This document shows, piece after piece, positions 8,436 through 16,351 of a stretch of 64,000 nt of DNA. Where the stretch lies: the NCBI RefSeq assembly GCF_042652925.1, contig NZ_JBHSHC010000112.1:62001-126000 (forward strand), written 5' to 3'. How positions within the stretch are numbered: position 1 is the stretch's first letter; each line of letters starts with the position of its first letter. The notes below the pieces were generated by a model. The model was not told the origin of the DNA, did not search any database, and was given only the letters and a program-made list of their open reading frames with translations. Made by a program: the position numbers and the translations under genes. The DNA is from Effusibacillus consociatus (GTDB taxonomy: Bacteria > Bacillota > Bacilli > Tumebacillales > Effusibacillaceae).

Positions 8436-9143
8436 ATGATTAGAGAAGCTCTTGAGTATTTGATTGGCCTTGGTAATACGCGGATTGAAAATGTGGGGAA
8501 TCGTATTTTCTCTACTCAAAAGATTTACGCAGTTGAGGAACCTACTCCAGCAACCATTCAAGTCCATAGTCTTTCTGGATTGTTCGATTATCTTCAGTCG
8601 AAGTTTGATGGCGACTACCCGCTGATGGTACATATAAAAAGCCCGACAGAAGTTATTGCTTTCACCTCAATCAATCGTGACAGCAATAGGGATGAGTTTA
8701 TTAAAGCGAGTGCGATGCTTCCTTCTTTCTCGTTTGATCGGTGGTATGACACAGAGGACTTCAACATCAAACTTCAGTCTTGCTTCGTGAAAAACGAAGA
8801 CCGCGACATCATGTTAAAGGTTGTCGGAAACATCAAAGAGGAAGCTGTCAGCACGATTGGCGATAATGGCGTTTCTCAATCAGTGGTTGCCAAAACTGGA
8901 GTGGCCACTGTAGCAAACGTAGTAGTTCCGAATCCCGTCGTTTTAAAGCCTTATCGAACATTCGTCGAAGTGGATCAACCGGAAAGCGAGTTCATCTTCC
9001 GTATGCAATCCGGCCCGAAATGTGCACTGTTTGAAGCGGATGGCGGCGCGTGGAAACTCCAGGCAATGAAAAATATAAAGGCGTATCTAGAACGTCAGTT
9101 GGAAACGGAAATTCAATCTAGAAAGCTTGTGATTATTGCTTAA
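8436..9143 (+). CDS. Hypothetical phage protein, 235 aa
   Basis: Starts after TAGGAGGGATTTTCG. It has mixed alpha/beta character, a central SQSVVAKTGVATVANVVVPNPVVLKPYRTF stretch and a C-terminal FIFRMQSGPKCALFEADGG segment. No catalytic motif is evident. It pairs with the gene before it. Annotation of similar phage proteins as DUF2303-like is possible but I cannot confirm it. Confidence 0.65.
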   Translation: MIREALEYLIGLGNTRIENVGNRIFSTQKIYAVEEPTPATIQVHSLSGLFDYLQSKFDGDYPLMVHIKSPTEVIAFTSINRDSNRDEFIKASAMLPSFSFDRWYDTEDFNIKLQSCFVKNEDRDIMLKVVGNIKEEAVSTIGDNGVSQSVVAKTGVATVANVVVPNPVVLKPYRTFVEVDQPESEFIFRMQSGPKCALFEADGGAWKLQAMKNIKAYLERQLETEIQSRKLVIIA

Positions 9144-9223
9144 CCACTCAAAACATAATCCGCCCGTACATATGGCGGGCGGGTTACTTCTCATAAAGAA
9201 ACGGCGAAGGAGTCGAAGTTGCC

Positions 9224-9757
9224 TTGAGTTCATATTTTTCCCGTTTGTTACAACAGGAAATGGAGCGTATCGGAGAGCTAGATCCCAAAGTATCCGATAT
9301 GTTAAATGATCTGGTGATGTTTTATAAGTGGACGCTGTACTCTCAGTTGCAGGGATGCGAGTCCCCAATTGAACAGCTTATGGTTTTAGCTTTGATGGAA
9401 GAGGTTCGTTGCAATCCGGATCTTCCGCTTTGGTTTGAGAAACAAGTACAAATTGGAGACTATCGTGTGGACTTTATGTTGCACATCGTCGATCGCAGTG
9501 AGTACCCGGTCAAAAAGATAGCAAGCGTAATCGTAGAATGCGATGGTCATGATTTTCACGAGAAAACGAAAGATCAAGCAAAGAGAGACAAACCAAGAGA
9601 TCGTTTTTTGCAATCTGAAGGTTTTGCCGTTCTAAGATTTGCTGGCAGCGAGATTTGGAAAAGCCCTTATACATGTGCTCGTGAGGCAGTCAACATTCTT
9701 TGCCGAAAAGTGTTTGGGCATGATTGGTACCATAAATCCGACTTACAACCAGATTAA
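9224..9757 (+). CDS. PD-(D/E)XK (DUF559/Vsr-like) endonuclease-like protein
   Basis: A 177-residue protein from a TTG after GAAGGAG. CESPIEQL (an early Glu), YRVDFML (Asp), VIVECDGHDFH (E-x-D) and a following KRDKPRDRFLQSEGFAVLRF block match the DUF559/very-short-patch-like nuclease fold. These act on DNA, often as accessory repair or nicking enzymes. No methylase partner is adjacent. Confident on the fold, not on the role. Confidence 0.75.
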   Translation: MSSYFSRLLQQEMERIGELDPKVSDMLNDLVMFYKWTLYSQLQGCESPIEQLMVLALMEEVRCNPDLPLWFEKQVQIGDYRVDFMLHIVDRSEYPVKKIASVIVECDGHDFHEKTKDQAKRDKPRDRFLQSEGFAVLRFAGSEIWKSPYTCAREAVNILCRKVFGHDWYHKSDLQPD

Positions 9758-9794
9758 ATTAACGAACAAATAACTGAGAAAGGAGGGGATTCCC

Positions 9795-10637
9795 ATCGGT
9801 AAGCAACCAACCTTGGAAGACCTGTTAGATCAGCTTGAGAATATTGGTGGACTCGAAATGTTCGGGCCTGAAGGACTAACCCTGCTTTTAGCACTGTGGC
9901 GCAAAAGTATGAAGCTGGCCTGGGCAAGAACATTCGTGATGACCAATACCGAGCTCATCTACAAAGCAGGCTTCAAGAATCGGGAATCCCTAAACAATGT
10001 AAGGCACAAAGTTTCTCAGGCAGGACTCTTTCATTACAAGCCTCCATCACGAGGGAAGTCGGAAGGCATATACACCTTAGAATTCGACTTAGTTTCTGCT
10101 ATTCAAAAAAGGGTTGTCAAGGAACCTGTCAGCGTGGCTGACAACTTTCCCGACAACTTCCCTGACAGGTTTGCCGACAACTTCACCGACAACCTGCCTG
10201 ACAACTTCCCTGACACTAATGTTAGTAAGTTAGTTAGTAAGCTAGAAGGTAAGTTAAACGCGCGCGCGCGGGAGTCAATTCCGGATGCTTGGGAAACAAT
10301 TCGCCAAGAATTCGAACAAACATTTTGCACAACGATGAAACAGTCCCATTTTGAGATGATAGGCAGCTATCTCGATGAGGGAATGGAGATTGAGTTAATT
10401 CTCCTAGCTCTTGAGGATGCACGGAACAATCAGGCTGAATACCCCAAATACCTTTGGCGTATCCTCGATGCTTGGACAGTCCGAAATATTAAAACCATTG
10501 CCGATTACAGGCGGGATCTGCAGGCCCAAGCCAATAACAAACCTGAAACAGGAGAGCAAAAACCGCTGTTTCGGCCAAAACAAAAAAAGGTGAAATCAGA
10601 ATACCTTGATAAACTCCGAAAGGCGGGGTTGAAATGA
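9795..10637 (+). CDS. DnaD-like replication initiator
   Basis: An N-terminal winged-helix region, a low-complexity linker of DNFP repeats at 10139-10216 and a C-terminal DnaD/phage-associated domain (QTFCTTMKQSHFEMIGSYLDEGMEIELIL through YPKYLWRILDAW). Such proteins load the helicase at phage origins. The good AAAGGAGGGG site is spaced for an ATC at 9795; the first usual start, TTG 9813, is 24 bases from the site. I give the ATC start with caution. The linker DNA may be the origin (see repeat entry). Confidence 0.8.
   Translation: MGKQPTLEDLLDQLENIGGLEMFGPEGLTLLLALWRKSMKLAWARTFVMTNTELIYKAGFKNRESLNNVRHKVSQAGLFHYKPPSRGKSEGIYTLEFDLVSAIQKRVVKEPVSVADNFPDNFPDRFADNFTDNLPDNFPDTNVSKLVSKLEGKLNARARESIPDAWETIRQEFEQTFCTTMKQSHFEMIGSYLDEGMEIELILLALEDARNNQAEYPKYLWRILDAWTVRNIKTIADYRRDLQAQANNKPETGEQKPLFRPKQKKVKSEYLDKLRKAGLK
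10139..10216 (+). repeat. Six iteron-like 12-bp repeats inside the initiator gene
   Basis: Consecutive units of GACAACTTCCCT or close variants repeat with a 12-base period, encoding DNFP-type units. An AT-richer block with GTTAGTAAG repeats (10218-10257) and an alternating CG tract (10259-10270) follow. Iterons within the initiator gene are known for lambda O and several Gram-positive phages. Confidence 0.6.
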
Positions 10638-10978
10638 GCGCGGATATCAAAACGCTTCGCATGCAGCTGATCGAACTTTTCGCCTTGCTCGAGTATAAGC
10701 CTAAGCAAATCGACGAGCGAATCATTTACGCTTTGGGCGACAAAAGAGAAATCGGACAGATGAATGTGGCCGAGATCAACAAGGTGATGGAAGTCACCAT
10801 GAAGTATGTGACCCCACTTGAATACGCAGGTCTACTCGAACGTCTTGTAAGAGGTGCAGAGAAGATCGAGAAATTGAATTCTGAGTCTGGGGAGTTCCGG
10901 AGTGCCATCAAGTTATACAACCGTTTGGAGCGTCTCATCAGGGAACTTAGAGGAATGGGGAGTGATGTTGCTTCATGA
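10634..10978 (+). CDS. Hypothetical replication-cluster protein, 114 aa
   Basis: Overlaps the end of the initiator gene by 4 bases (ATGA) after AGGCGGGG. Helical and charged, no Cys motif. In lambda-like and Bacillus phages this position often holds a helicase loader or its helper, but the protein lacks a Walker motif. Unknown. Confidence 0.55.
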   Translation: MSADIKTLRMQLIELFALLEYKPKQIDERIIYALGDKREIGQMNVAEINKVMEVTMKYVTPLEYAGLLERLVRGAEKIEKLNSESGEFRSAIKLYNRLERLIRELRGMGSDVAS

Positions 10979-11091
10979 CCTACGCCCAAGCCATGTATGT
11001 GATCAAAGACCGGAATTCCACACTTGAGGAATTGTACCGGGTTCTGTATGCGATTCGAGAGGGGAGGGTGAGCAATGGGAGCTACACCTAA
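10975..11091 (+). CDS. Small hypothetical protein, 38 aa
   Basis: ATGA overlap with the preceding gene and overlap with the next. Starts MTYAQAMYVIKDRNSTLEEL. No motif; supported by coupling on both sides. Confidence 0.4.
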   Translation: MTYAQAMYVIKDRNSTLEELYRVLYAIREGRVSNGSYT

Positions 11092-11440
11092 AATTCACTT
11101 TCATGGCTATCGCCTAAATACCGCAGACGAAAGGGAAGTCATCAGGCAAATGCTCTTGGAGTCAAAAAACTGCTTGAACTGCGGAACACGTCTTCCGCGG
11201 GGGCACGGGTACAAGCGTAAGCAGGGATACTGCAGCGCTGATTGCTATCAAGCCAAACCGCCCAAGATGGCCTTGTTAGAAAAGATCCATGGCAAGCCAA
11301 TCCGAGAGATTGTCGTTGAGGAGTTGAACCGGAATCACACCAGCATGGATGTGGTGGCGCAACTGTTAGGTATTCAGAAATTTGCTCTGTATCAGTGGAT
11401 CAAGAAACTGAGAATACGTCAGGTGGTAAGGTGGGAGTGA
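11075..11440 (+). CDS. Zinc-finger / HTH phage protein, 121 aa
   Basis: ATG after GGGGAGGGTGAGC. CLNC near residues 30-33 and CSADC near 50-54 form a zinc site; the C-terminal third (EELNRNHTSMDVVAQLLGI) looks like a helix-turn-helix. Its end overlaps the GTG of the PP-loop gene. Probably DNA binding; target unknown. Confidence 0.65.
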   Translation: MGATPKIHFHGYRLNTADEREVIRQMLLESKNCLNCGTRLPRGHGYKRKQGYCSADCYQAKPPKMALLEKIHGKPIREIVVEELNRNHTSMDVVAQLLGIQKFALYQWIKKLRIRQVVRWE

Positions 11441-12234
11441 ACGTTATCAGTTTGGGCGCCGGAGTACAAAGCACGACGCTACTCCTAATGGCCTGCAAGG
11501 GGGAGTTAGACTTCAAACCTGACTTTGCAGTTTTTTCGGATACCGGGTGGGAGCCAGAGAGTGTCTACAATCACCTTCGGTGGCTGGTGGCCGAATCTGA
11601 AAAGCACGGAATCCCGGTCTATCGAACCATGAAGGGCAACATCCGAGAGGACATACTCCTATCGGTCGAAGGCAAAAGAGCGCGATTTGTATCTATTCCC
11701 ATCTATGTTCGGAACCAAGACGGCGAAATCGGAATGTCCCGCAGGCAATGCACAAAGGAATACAAGATTGAACCGATCCACAAGGAAATTCGGGAACGTT
11801 TGGGATACTATCCTCGGCAACGAATCAAGGAAAAAGTCAATCTCCACATGGGAATTTCGCTGGACGAAGTGCAACGCATGAAGCCAAGTCGGGTCCCTTG
11901 GATCATACATCGATACCCACTGATCGATCAGAGGATGACGCGGTCTGATTGTCTCGCCTGGATGAGAAAAAACGGATACCCGGAACCGCCAAAGTCATCC
12001 TGTATTGGGTGTCCATTCCATAGTGACCGCCAATGGTTAGATATGAAACGAAGAGATCCTGAAGCATGGTCGGATGCAGTGAAAATAGATAATGCGATTC
12101 GTAAGTTGCCTAGATTCAAAGGAGAGGCATATTTGCACCGGTCGGGGAAACCGCTAGATGAAGTGGATCTCCAGGAAGATCAATTGGAACTGGACCTATT
12201 CGTGAACGAATGTGAAGGGATGTGCGGGGTGTGA
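11437..12234 (+). CDS. PP-loop ATPase (PAPS-reductase-like)
   Basis: A 265-residue protein whose N-terminus VISLGAGVQSTTLLLMA is a variant PP-loop, followed by FAVFSDTGWEPESVYNHL, a RRQCTKEYKIEPI block and a SSCIGCPFH Cys pair near residue 188. This is the adenine-nucleotide alpha-hydrolase fold seen in PAPS reductase-like phage proteins. True sulfate reduction is unlikely in a phage; nucleic-acid or base modification is the usual guess. It precedes the cytosine methyltransferase with a small gene between. Confidence 0.8.
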   Translation: MNVISLGAGVQSTTLLLMACKGELDFKPDFAVFSDTGWEPESVYNHLRWLVAESEKHGIPVYRTMKGNIREDILLSVEGKRARFVSIPIYVRNQDGEIGMSRRQCTKEYKIEPIHKEIRERLGYYPRQRIKEKVNLHMGISLDEVQRMKPSRVPWIIHRYPLIDQRMTRSDCLAWMRKNGYPEPPKSSCIGCPFHSDRQWLDMKRRDPEAWSDAVKIDNAIRKLPRFKGEAYLHRSGKPLDEVDLQEDQLELDLFVNECEGMCGV

Positions 12235-12452
12235 GCAGTGGGATGGGCAGAGTCTATATTGATCCCTCCGTAGAAATGGTTGAGGCCAAGACTCACTGGA
12301 TATGGAGCGATAATCACCGTAAAGCCGGTCAACCAGTATTCCCGCAGTTCCGAAAACACATCTTCAAGAGTTGGATTGATAGCGGTTGGGTGCGCGAAGC
12401 TGATCCAGAGCCGATACAGTTGACGTTGTTTGCAAAGGAGTTGGTGGAATGA
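12231..12452 (+). CDS. Small hypothetical protein, 73 aa
   Basis: GTG at 12231 overlaps the stop of the PP-loop gene; an internal ATG at 12243 is an alternative. The product has several Trp residues (THWIWSDNH) and ends FAKELVE, overlapping the methyltransferase start by 4 bases. Unknown. Confidence 0.5.
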   Translation: MSSGMGRVYIDPSVEMVEAKTHWIWSDNHRKAGQPVFPQFRKHIFKSWIDSGWVREADPEPIQLTLFAKELVE

Positions 12453-14215
12453 AGTTTAAAGCACTGCATTTATTTTGCGGAATAGGCGGTGGGTCTTTGG
12501 GATTCAAACAGGCAAAACAAGAGTATCGGGGAATAGTCGGGGAGATTGAAAACGTCCTCGGCATTGATGCTGACCCCGATGTTTGCCGAAACTATGAAAC
12601 TATCACGGGTTCCCCGGCAGCGTGCATGGATCTGTTCTCCAGGGAGCAATATATCGACTTCCACGGGATAGAGCCGCCGGCCGATTGGAGAGAAGTCGAG
12701 CCATACGATATCTGGCGGGCTTGTAACGGGGTGGCCCCGGATGTAGTGTTTACCAGCCCTCCTTGCAAAGGATTCAGTGGACTTCTTCCAGAGAAGTCGG
12801 CAAAAACGAAAAAGTATCAGGCGTTGAACAAACTGACAGTGAGAGGTATCAAGTTGTGCCTGGACGCTTTCGAACATGATCTTCCAGCACTTTTTCTGCT
12901 CGAGAACGTGACTAGGATCACGACCAGGGGAGCCGAATTGCTGGATGAAATAAAGTCCCTGCTGAAATCTTACGGGTACGCAGTACACGAAGGCAGCCAT
13001 GATTGCGGGGAGATCGGAGGACTGGCGCAACATAGAAAGCGGTATCTGCTGATAGCGCGTAATGAGCGTAAAGTGATGCCGTTTGTCTATAAACCTCCTA
13101 AAAAGCGGGTCCGTACCATCGGGGAGGTTTTGGGACCGCTGCCGTTACCAGACGATCCTGCAGGCGGGCCGATGCACCGATTGCCCCGGTTGCAGTGGAA
13201 AACTTGGGTACGCCTGGCCCTGATACCAGCTGAGGGAGATTGGCGGGACCTTGAAAAAGTGGAATGGCAAAAGTACCGGATCACTCACGTTCCAAGGGTC
13301 GGAGCATTGGGTGTCGCAGACTGGAATCAACCGAGCGGGGCGGTCACAGGGAGTGCAAGGTTCGGTGGAAGCAATGGTGTTGCAGCAGTTTCAGATCCGC
13401 GCCTTACCCTGGAGTCGATGTACCCGAGTGGATACGGGGTACAGGGGTGGGATCAACCTTCACAGACAATCCGGTCTGCGGGGAGGATCATGAATGCTCC
13501 GGTATCGATTGCCGATCCACGAACCGGATTCAAGGAAGGGACCCATGGGGCGATCTACCGGGTAAGCAAATGGGAGGAATCGGCTAATACCGTAACGGGC
13601 GCACATAGACCAAACAATGGGGCACCTTGTATTAATGACCCAAGGGTCGGGGAGAACGGGCCGAAATTTAACCACGCCTTTAAAATAACAAATTGGAACG
13701 AAGTATCCGGTACAGTGGCAAGCGGGACAGGACCCAGTTCTGGAGGCCTTTGTGTAGCCGATCCTCGACTCGACTGTAGACCTCGTTCCGGCTCATACGG
13801 CGTTCAATCATGGGACGAGCCAGCGAAGACTGTCATAGGTGCAGGGGATATTCACGCAGGAGCAACGGCGGTCGCCGATCCGAGAATTCCACAAGATACC
13901 GAAAACGGCGTTTGGGTGATTATTGCAGAGGACGGAACCTGGCACCGACCGCTAACAACATACGAGCTGGCGATGCTTCAAGGATTTCCTACCCATTTGT
14001 CAGACGGACGGCCGTTTCAACTGGAAGGAGGCAGCGACGCCAAATGCAGGGAGTGGATCGGAAACGCCGTACCACCGGCAGCAGCTCGGGCGATTGCAGA
14101 AACCATCCTTACCACACTCATGGCCAACCTGTTGGGCGATTGGTTGATGTCGGCAGAAGAAATTTGGGTTATGCCGGAAGATGATCATAGTGAATCGGAG
14201 GTCGTGTACCAATGA
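12449..14215 (+). CDS. DNA cytosine-C5 methyltransferase with five internal repeats
   Basis: A 588-residue C5 methylase. Motif I LFCGIGGGS is at residues 8-16, motif IV SPPCKGFSG has its catalytic Cys at 106, motif VI ENV is at 152-154, motif VIII-like QHRKRYLLIAR follows, and motifs IX-X (LTTYELAMLQGFP, IGNAVPP) are at the C-terminus. Between VIII and IX, where the target-recognition region lies, five units of about 37-40 residues each carry a W-x-x-P-S/A-x-T-V motif and end in DPR (about residues 288-479). Likely protects phage DNA from restriction; the repeats may mean several target specificities. Confidence 0.92.
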   Translation: MKFKALHLFCGIGGGSLGFKQAKQEYRGIVGEIENVLGIDADPDVCRNYETITGSPAACMDLFSREQYIDFHGIEPPADWREVEPYDIWRACNGVAPDVVFTSPPCKGFSGLLPEKSAKTKKYQALNKLTVRGIKLCLDAFEHDLPALFLLENVTRITTRGAELLDEIKSLLKSYGYAVHEGSHDCGEIGGLAQHRKRYLLIARNERKVMPFVYKPPKKRVRTIGEVLGPLPLPDDPAGGPMHRLPRLQWKTWVRLALIPAEGDWRDLEKVEWQKYRITHVPRVGALGVADWNQPSGAVTGSARFGGSNGVAAVSDPRLTLESMYPSGYGVQGWDQPSQTIRSAGRIMNAPVSIADPRTGFKEGTHGAIYRVSKWEESANTVTGAHRPNNGAPCINDPRVGENGPKFNHAFKITNWNEVSGTVASGTGPSSGGLCVADPRLDCRPRSGSYGVQSWDEPAKTVIGAGDIHAGATAVADPRIPQDTENGVWVIIAEDGTWHRPLTTYELAMLQGFPTHLSDGRPFQLEGGSDAKCREWIGNAVPPAAARAIAETILTTLMANLLGDWLMSAEEIWVMPEDDHSESEVVYQ

Positions 14216-14391
14216 AAAGATCGTATCACATATACGAATGCGAAGATTGCTGCGTGACCTTTGCGGTCGAGCAGGCTTATGAGGATCAAAGCGCTGTTTG
14301 CTGCCCAGTTTGTCTGGACGATGACTACCTGGCGACAGTTGGGCACGGGGAGATGGAAGAGATCCCGGAATCGGAGGTGGCGGCAGAATGA
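14212..14391 (+). CDS. Small Cys-rich (zinc-ribbon) protein, 59 aa
   Basis: Overlaps the methyltransferase stop (ATGA-type) and the RecU start. CEDCC near residues 10-14 and CCPVC near 30-34 predict zinc binding; acidic tail. Function unknown. Confidence 0.6.
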   Translation: MKRSYHIYECEDCCVTFAVEQAYEDQSAVCCPVCLDDDYLATVGHGEMEEIPESEVAAE

Positions 14392-14930
14392 GCCAAGCTA
14401 ACCGTGGAATGGGTCTGGAAAACCTGATCGAATACACCAACACGGTGTATCGACAAAAACGCTGGGCGGTCGTAAACAAACGACCGACCCCAGTCAAGAT
14501 TCTTCGTACACATCGAAATGGCAGAGTTGAAGGGCACTTGGAGAAAGCCAGCACCGTGGACTATGAGGGTGTGTATCGCGCCCGGGCTCTCCAGTTTGAA
14601 TCAAAATCGACTAAAGAAGTCAACAGATTCCCACTTAATAATTTTCATGAACATCAAGTGAAACATCTGAATGACTGTTTAGAGCAAGGGGCAATCGCCT
14701 TTTCGATAATTGAGTTTGTAAGACATGACATTCGATTCTTCGTTCCCGCAAAAATGATTGTGCAAGCCTGGGATAAAGCAAAAGAAGGTGGCCCTAAGTC
14801 TATATCTTTCGAGGAATTGAATTATACATGTCACGTTATCCCATCAACCCGCGGAGTTCCTGTAGACTACTTATCGATTATAGACAAACTTTTGCAACCG
14901 AAAAAACTTCCTCAGGAGGTAATAGAGTGA
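14388..14930 (+). CDS. recU: Holliday junction resolvase RecU
   Basis: A 180-residue protein with NRGMGLENLIEYTN at the N-terminus, VDYEGVY and ALQFESKSTKE (the E-x-K catalytic pair), then NNFHEHQVKHL and a GAIAFSIIEF strand: the RecU signature of Gram-positive bacteria and their phages. It cuts four-way junctions during recombination or before packaging. The ATG overlaps the preceding stop; GGAGGT precedes it. Confidence 0.92.
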   Translation: MSQANRGMGLENLIEYTNTVYRQKRWAVVNKRPTPVKILRTHRNGRVEGHLEKASTVDYEGVYRARALQFESKSTKEVNRFPLNNFHEHQVKHLNDCLEQGAIAFSIIEFVRHDIRFFVPAKMIVQAWDKAKEGGPKSISFEELNYTCHVIPSTRGVPVDYLSIIDKLLQPKKLPQEVIE

Positions 14931-15463
14931 AAAACCATTTCGAAATCCATGGTGATATCACGATTATTTTCCTAGAACGAAAGAGGTCTAATGAGTGCTT
15001 GATAGCAAAAATCGATACCGATGATTTAGATCTGGTGAAAACCAGCTCTGTCAACTGGTATGCCTGCTTTGACAATCATACTCAGTCTTACTATGTACGA
15101 GGTTATAGATTCGAAAACGGAAAGATAAAACACTTCCAATTGCACAGATTGTTGATGAATCCAAGCAAAGGTCAGGTTGTGGATCACATAAATCATGACA
15201 CTCTTGATAATCGAAAAGCGAACTTAAGAATCCTGACTTCGGCGCAGAATAGACAAAATCTAAAAGGGGCCTATAAAAGCAGTAAAAGTGGAGTACAAGG
15301 GGTTATGTGGCGTAAGGACGTTGGAAAATGGCAGGCACGAGTGAAACTCAACGGAAAAGAAAAGCACCTTGGATATTTTGACGATTTGCAAGAGGCGAAA
15401 GCGGTGGTAGCACAAGCGCGAGAAAAGTATTATCCGTTTTCGCAAGAGGCTTTACAGAATTAA
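14927..15463 (+). CDS. HNH homing endonuclease with AP2 domain
   Basis: A 178-residue protein, GTG start after CAGGAGGT. Central HRLLMNPSKGQVVDHINHDTLDNRKANLRILT is an HNH core (D-H...N...N), and the C-terminus SKSGVQGVMWRKDVGKWQARVKLNGKEKHLGYFDDLQEA is a clear AP2 DNA-binding domain. Typical of free-standing phage homing genes. It overlaps recU by 4 bases. AT-richer than its neighbours, which fits recent arrival. Confidence 0.9.
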   Translation: MKNHFEIHGDITIIFLERKRSNECLIAKIDTDDLDLVKTSSVNWYACFDNHTQSYYVRGYRFENGKIKHFQLHRLLMNPSKGQVVDHINHDTLDNRKANLRILTSAQNRQNLKGAYKSSKSGVQGVMWRKDVGKWQARVKLNGKEKHLGYFDDLQEAKAVVAQAREKYYPFSQEALQN

Positions 15464-15491
15464 AGAAGGGAAATGGAAAGGGGAAGAGCGC

Positions 15492-15590
15492 ATGAATCGG
15501 AAAACAATCGAACGGGTTCAAATTGCGGCGATGACGGTGATCTTAACGGCTGTCATTGCAGCGATAATGGGAACCGCATGGCCGTGGTAG
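15492..15590 (+). CDS. Small single-pass membrane protein, 32 aa
   Basis: MNRKTIERVQIAAMTVILTA continues into a hydrophobic segment and ends GTAWPW. Basic start plus one helix predicts an N-in membrane peptide. AAGGGGAAG lies 7 bases upstream. Unknown role. Confidence 0.5.
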   Translation: MNRKTIERVQIAAMTVILTAVIAAIMGTAWPW

Positions 15591-15601
15591 GAGGGGTCGT
15601 T

Positions 15602-15865
15602 ATGATTCAAGAGGAGTTTTTCCCCGAAACTCTTGTAAAGGGAAAGGACCATCCGAACGGAACCTGCTCCGAATGTAAATTTATACAGGCGATTAGGTTT
15701 TCACATCGGACATTGTTCTTCTGCTACGCCCAAGGCGGCGGAAAGTATGGTAAGAAAATCACCAAAAACGCGATTGCCTGTAAACAAAAAGAGCCTGCTA
15801 CCGATGATACGATTACGGTTTACGACGGTTATTGGGGCGGGAAAAAAGGGGAGGTCAAACGATGA
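15602..15865 (+). CDS. Hypothetical Cys-containing phage protein, 87 aa
   Basis: ATG after TAGGAGGGG. CSECK near residue 21, C near 44 and C near 61 could bind zinc. Its stop overlaps the next ATG. Unknown. Confidence 0.6.
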   Translation: MIQEEFFPETLVKGKDHPNGTCSECKFIQAIRFSHRTLFFCYAQGGGKYGKKITKNAIACKQKEPATDDTITVYDGYWGGKKGEVKR

Positions 15866-16047
15866 CCCCAGAGATCGGATATCTAGTAACCGCTTTTGAA
15901 GACTTCGCCCGAATCTATTGTCCGGAAGATAGCTTGGATGCACAGCTAAACAAATTTATCGAACGCCACCCAGACACCGAACAGCTGAAAGAATTTATTC
16001 GTTCGAAAGTGGAGAGAAAACGTGAGTTTGCAATTCGTCTGCCTTGA
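15862..16047 (+). CDS. Small helical protein, 61 aa
   Basis: ATGA overlap with the preceding gene and GGGGAGGT upstream. Acidic helix-rich protein beginning MTPEIGYLVTAFEDFARIYC. Unknown. Confidence 0.55.
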   Translation: MTPEIGYLVTAFEDFARIYCPEDSLDAQLNKFIERHPDTEQLKEFIRSKVERKREFAIRLP

Positions 16048-16156
16048 TTGTTGGGATTTCTTCGAAGGAGACGAGGAACGGCGATTGATAAACCGATGCC
16101 AAGAATGCGAGGGAGAACGTGATGAAACAAACCACCTTAATGCTGATCTGCCATAA
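16022..16156 (+). CDS. Small Cys-pair protein, 44 aa
   Basis: GTG start inside the preceding gene. CLDC at residues 7-10 and CQEC near 26-29 make a zinc-ribbon. No strong ribosome site apart from GGAGAG. Its 3' end overlaps the next frame. Confidence 0.45.
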   Translation: MSLQFVCLDCWDFFEGDEERRLINRCQECEGERDETNHLNADLP

Positions 16157-16317
16157 CGATCACCGCGGAACTCTCACACCCTACGATTCCAGCAAAGAAA
16201 AGAAAAAAGCCCGAAACCAAGCACCCCTGCTCCGGGTGCATGTGGGCTTCCGAACAAGCCACTGTGATTGTATGTCCGTTTCAAAGGTGCGTCAAGACAC
16301 GGGGATGGGCTACAGAT
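16122..16317 (+). pseudogene. Cys-rich phage protein, apparently frameshifted
   Basis: The ATG frame at 16122 gives MKQTTLMLICHNDHRGTLTP and then a basic stretch; near the A-run at 16200-16210 the meaningful reading moves to the +1 phase, which encodes HPCSGCMWASEQ, VIVCPFQRC and a final GWATDRRK ending at TGA about 16317. This second part closely matches the C-terminus of the gene at 17581-17805 (HPCAGCIWKSE, VVCPFLRC). The +1 part has no start codon. Either an indel in the A-run broke the gene or +1 slippage joins it. The uninterrupted first frame runs on to 16352 but looks unnatural. Confidence 0.5.
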
Positions 16318-16351
16318 CGGCGAAAATGACACTGGGAAAGGTGGTGCTTTA

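Noticed and set aside
9161..9186. Hairpin CCGCCCG...CGGGCGG before the nuclease-like gene
   Set aside because: No T-run follows and the next ribosome site is close; not listed as a terminator.
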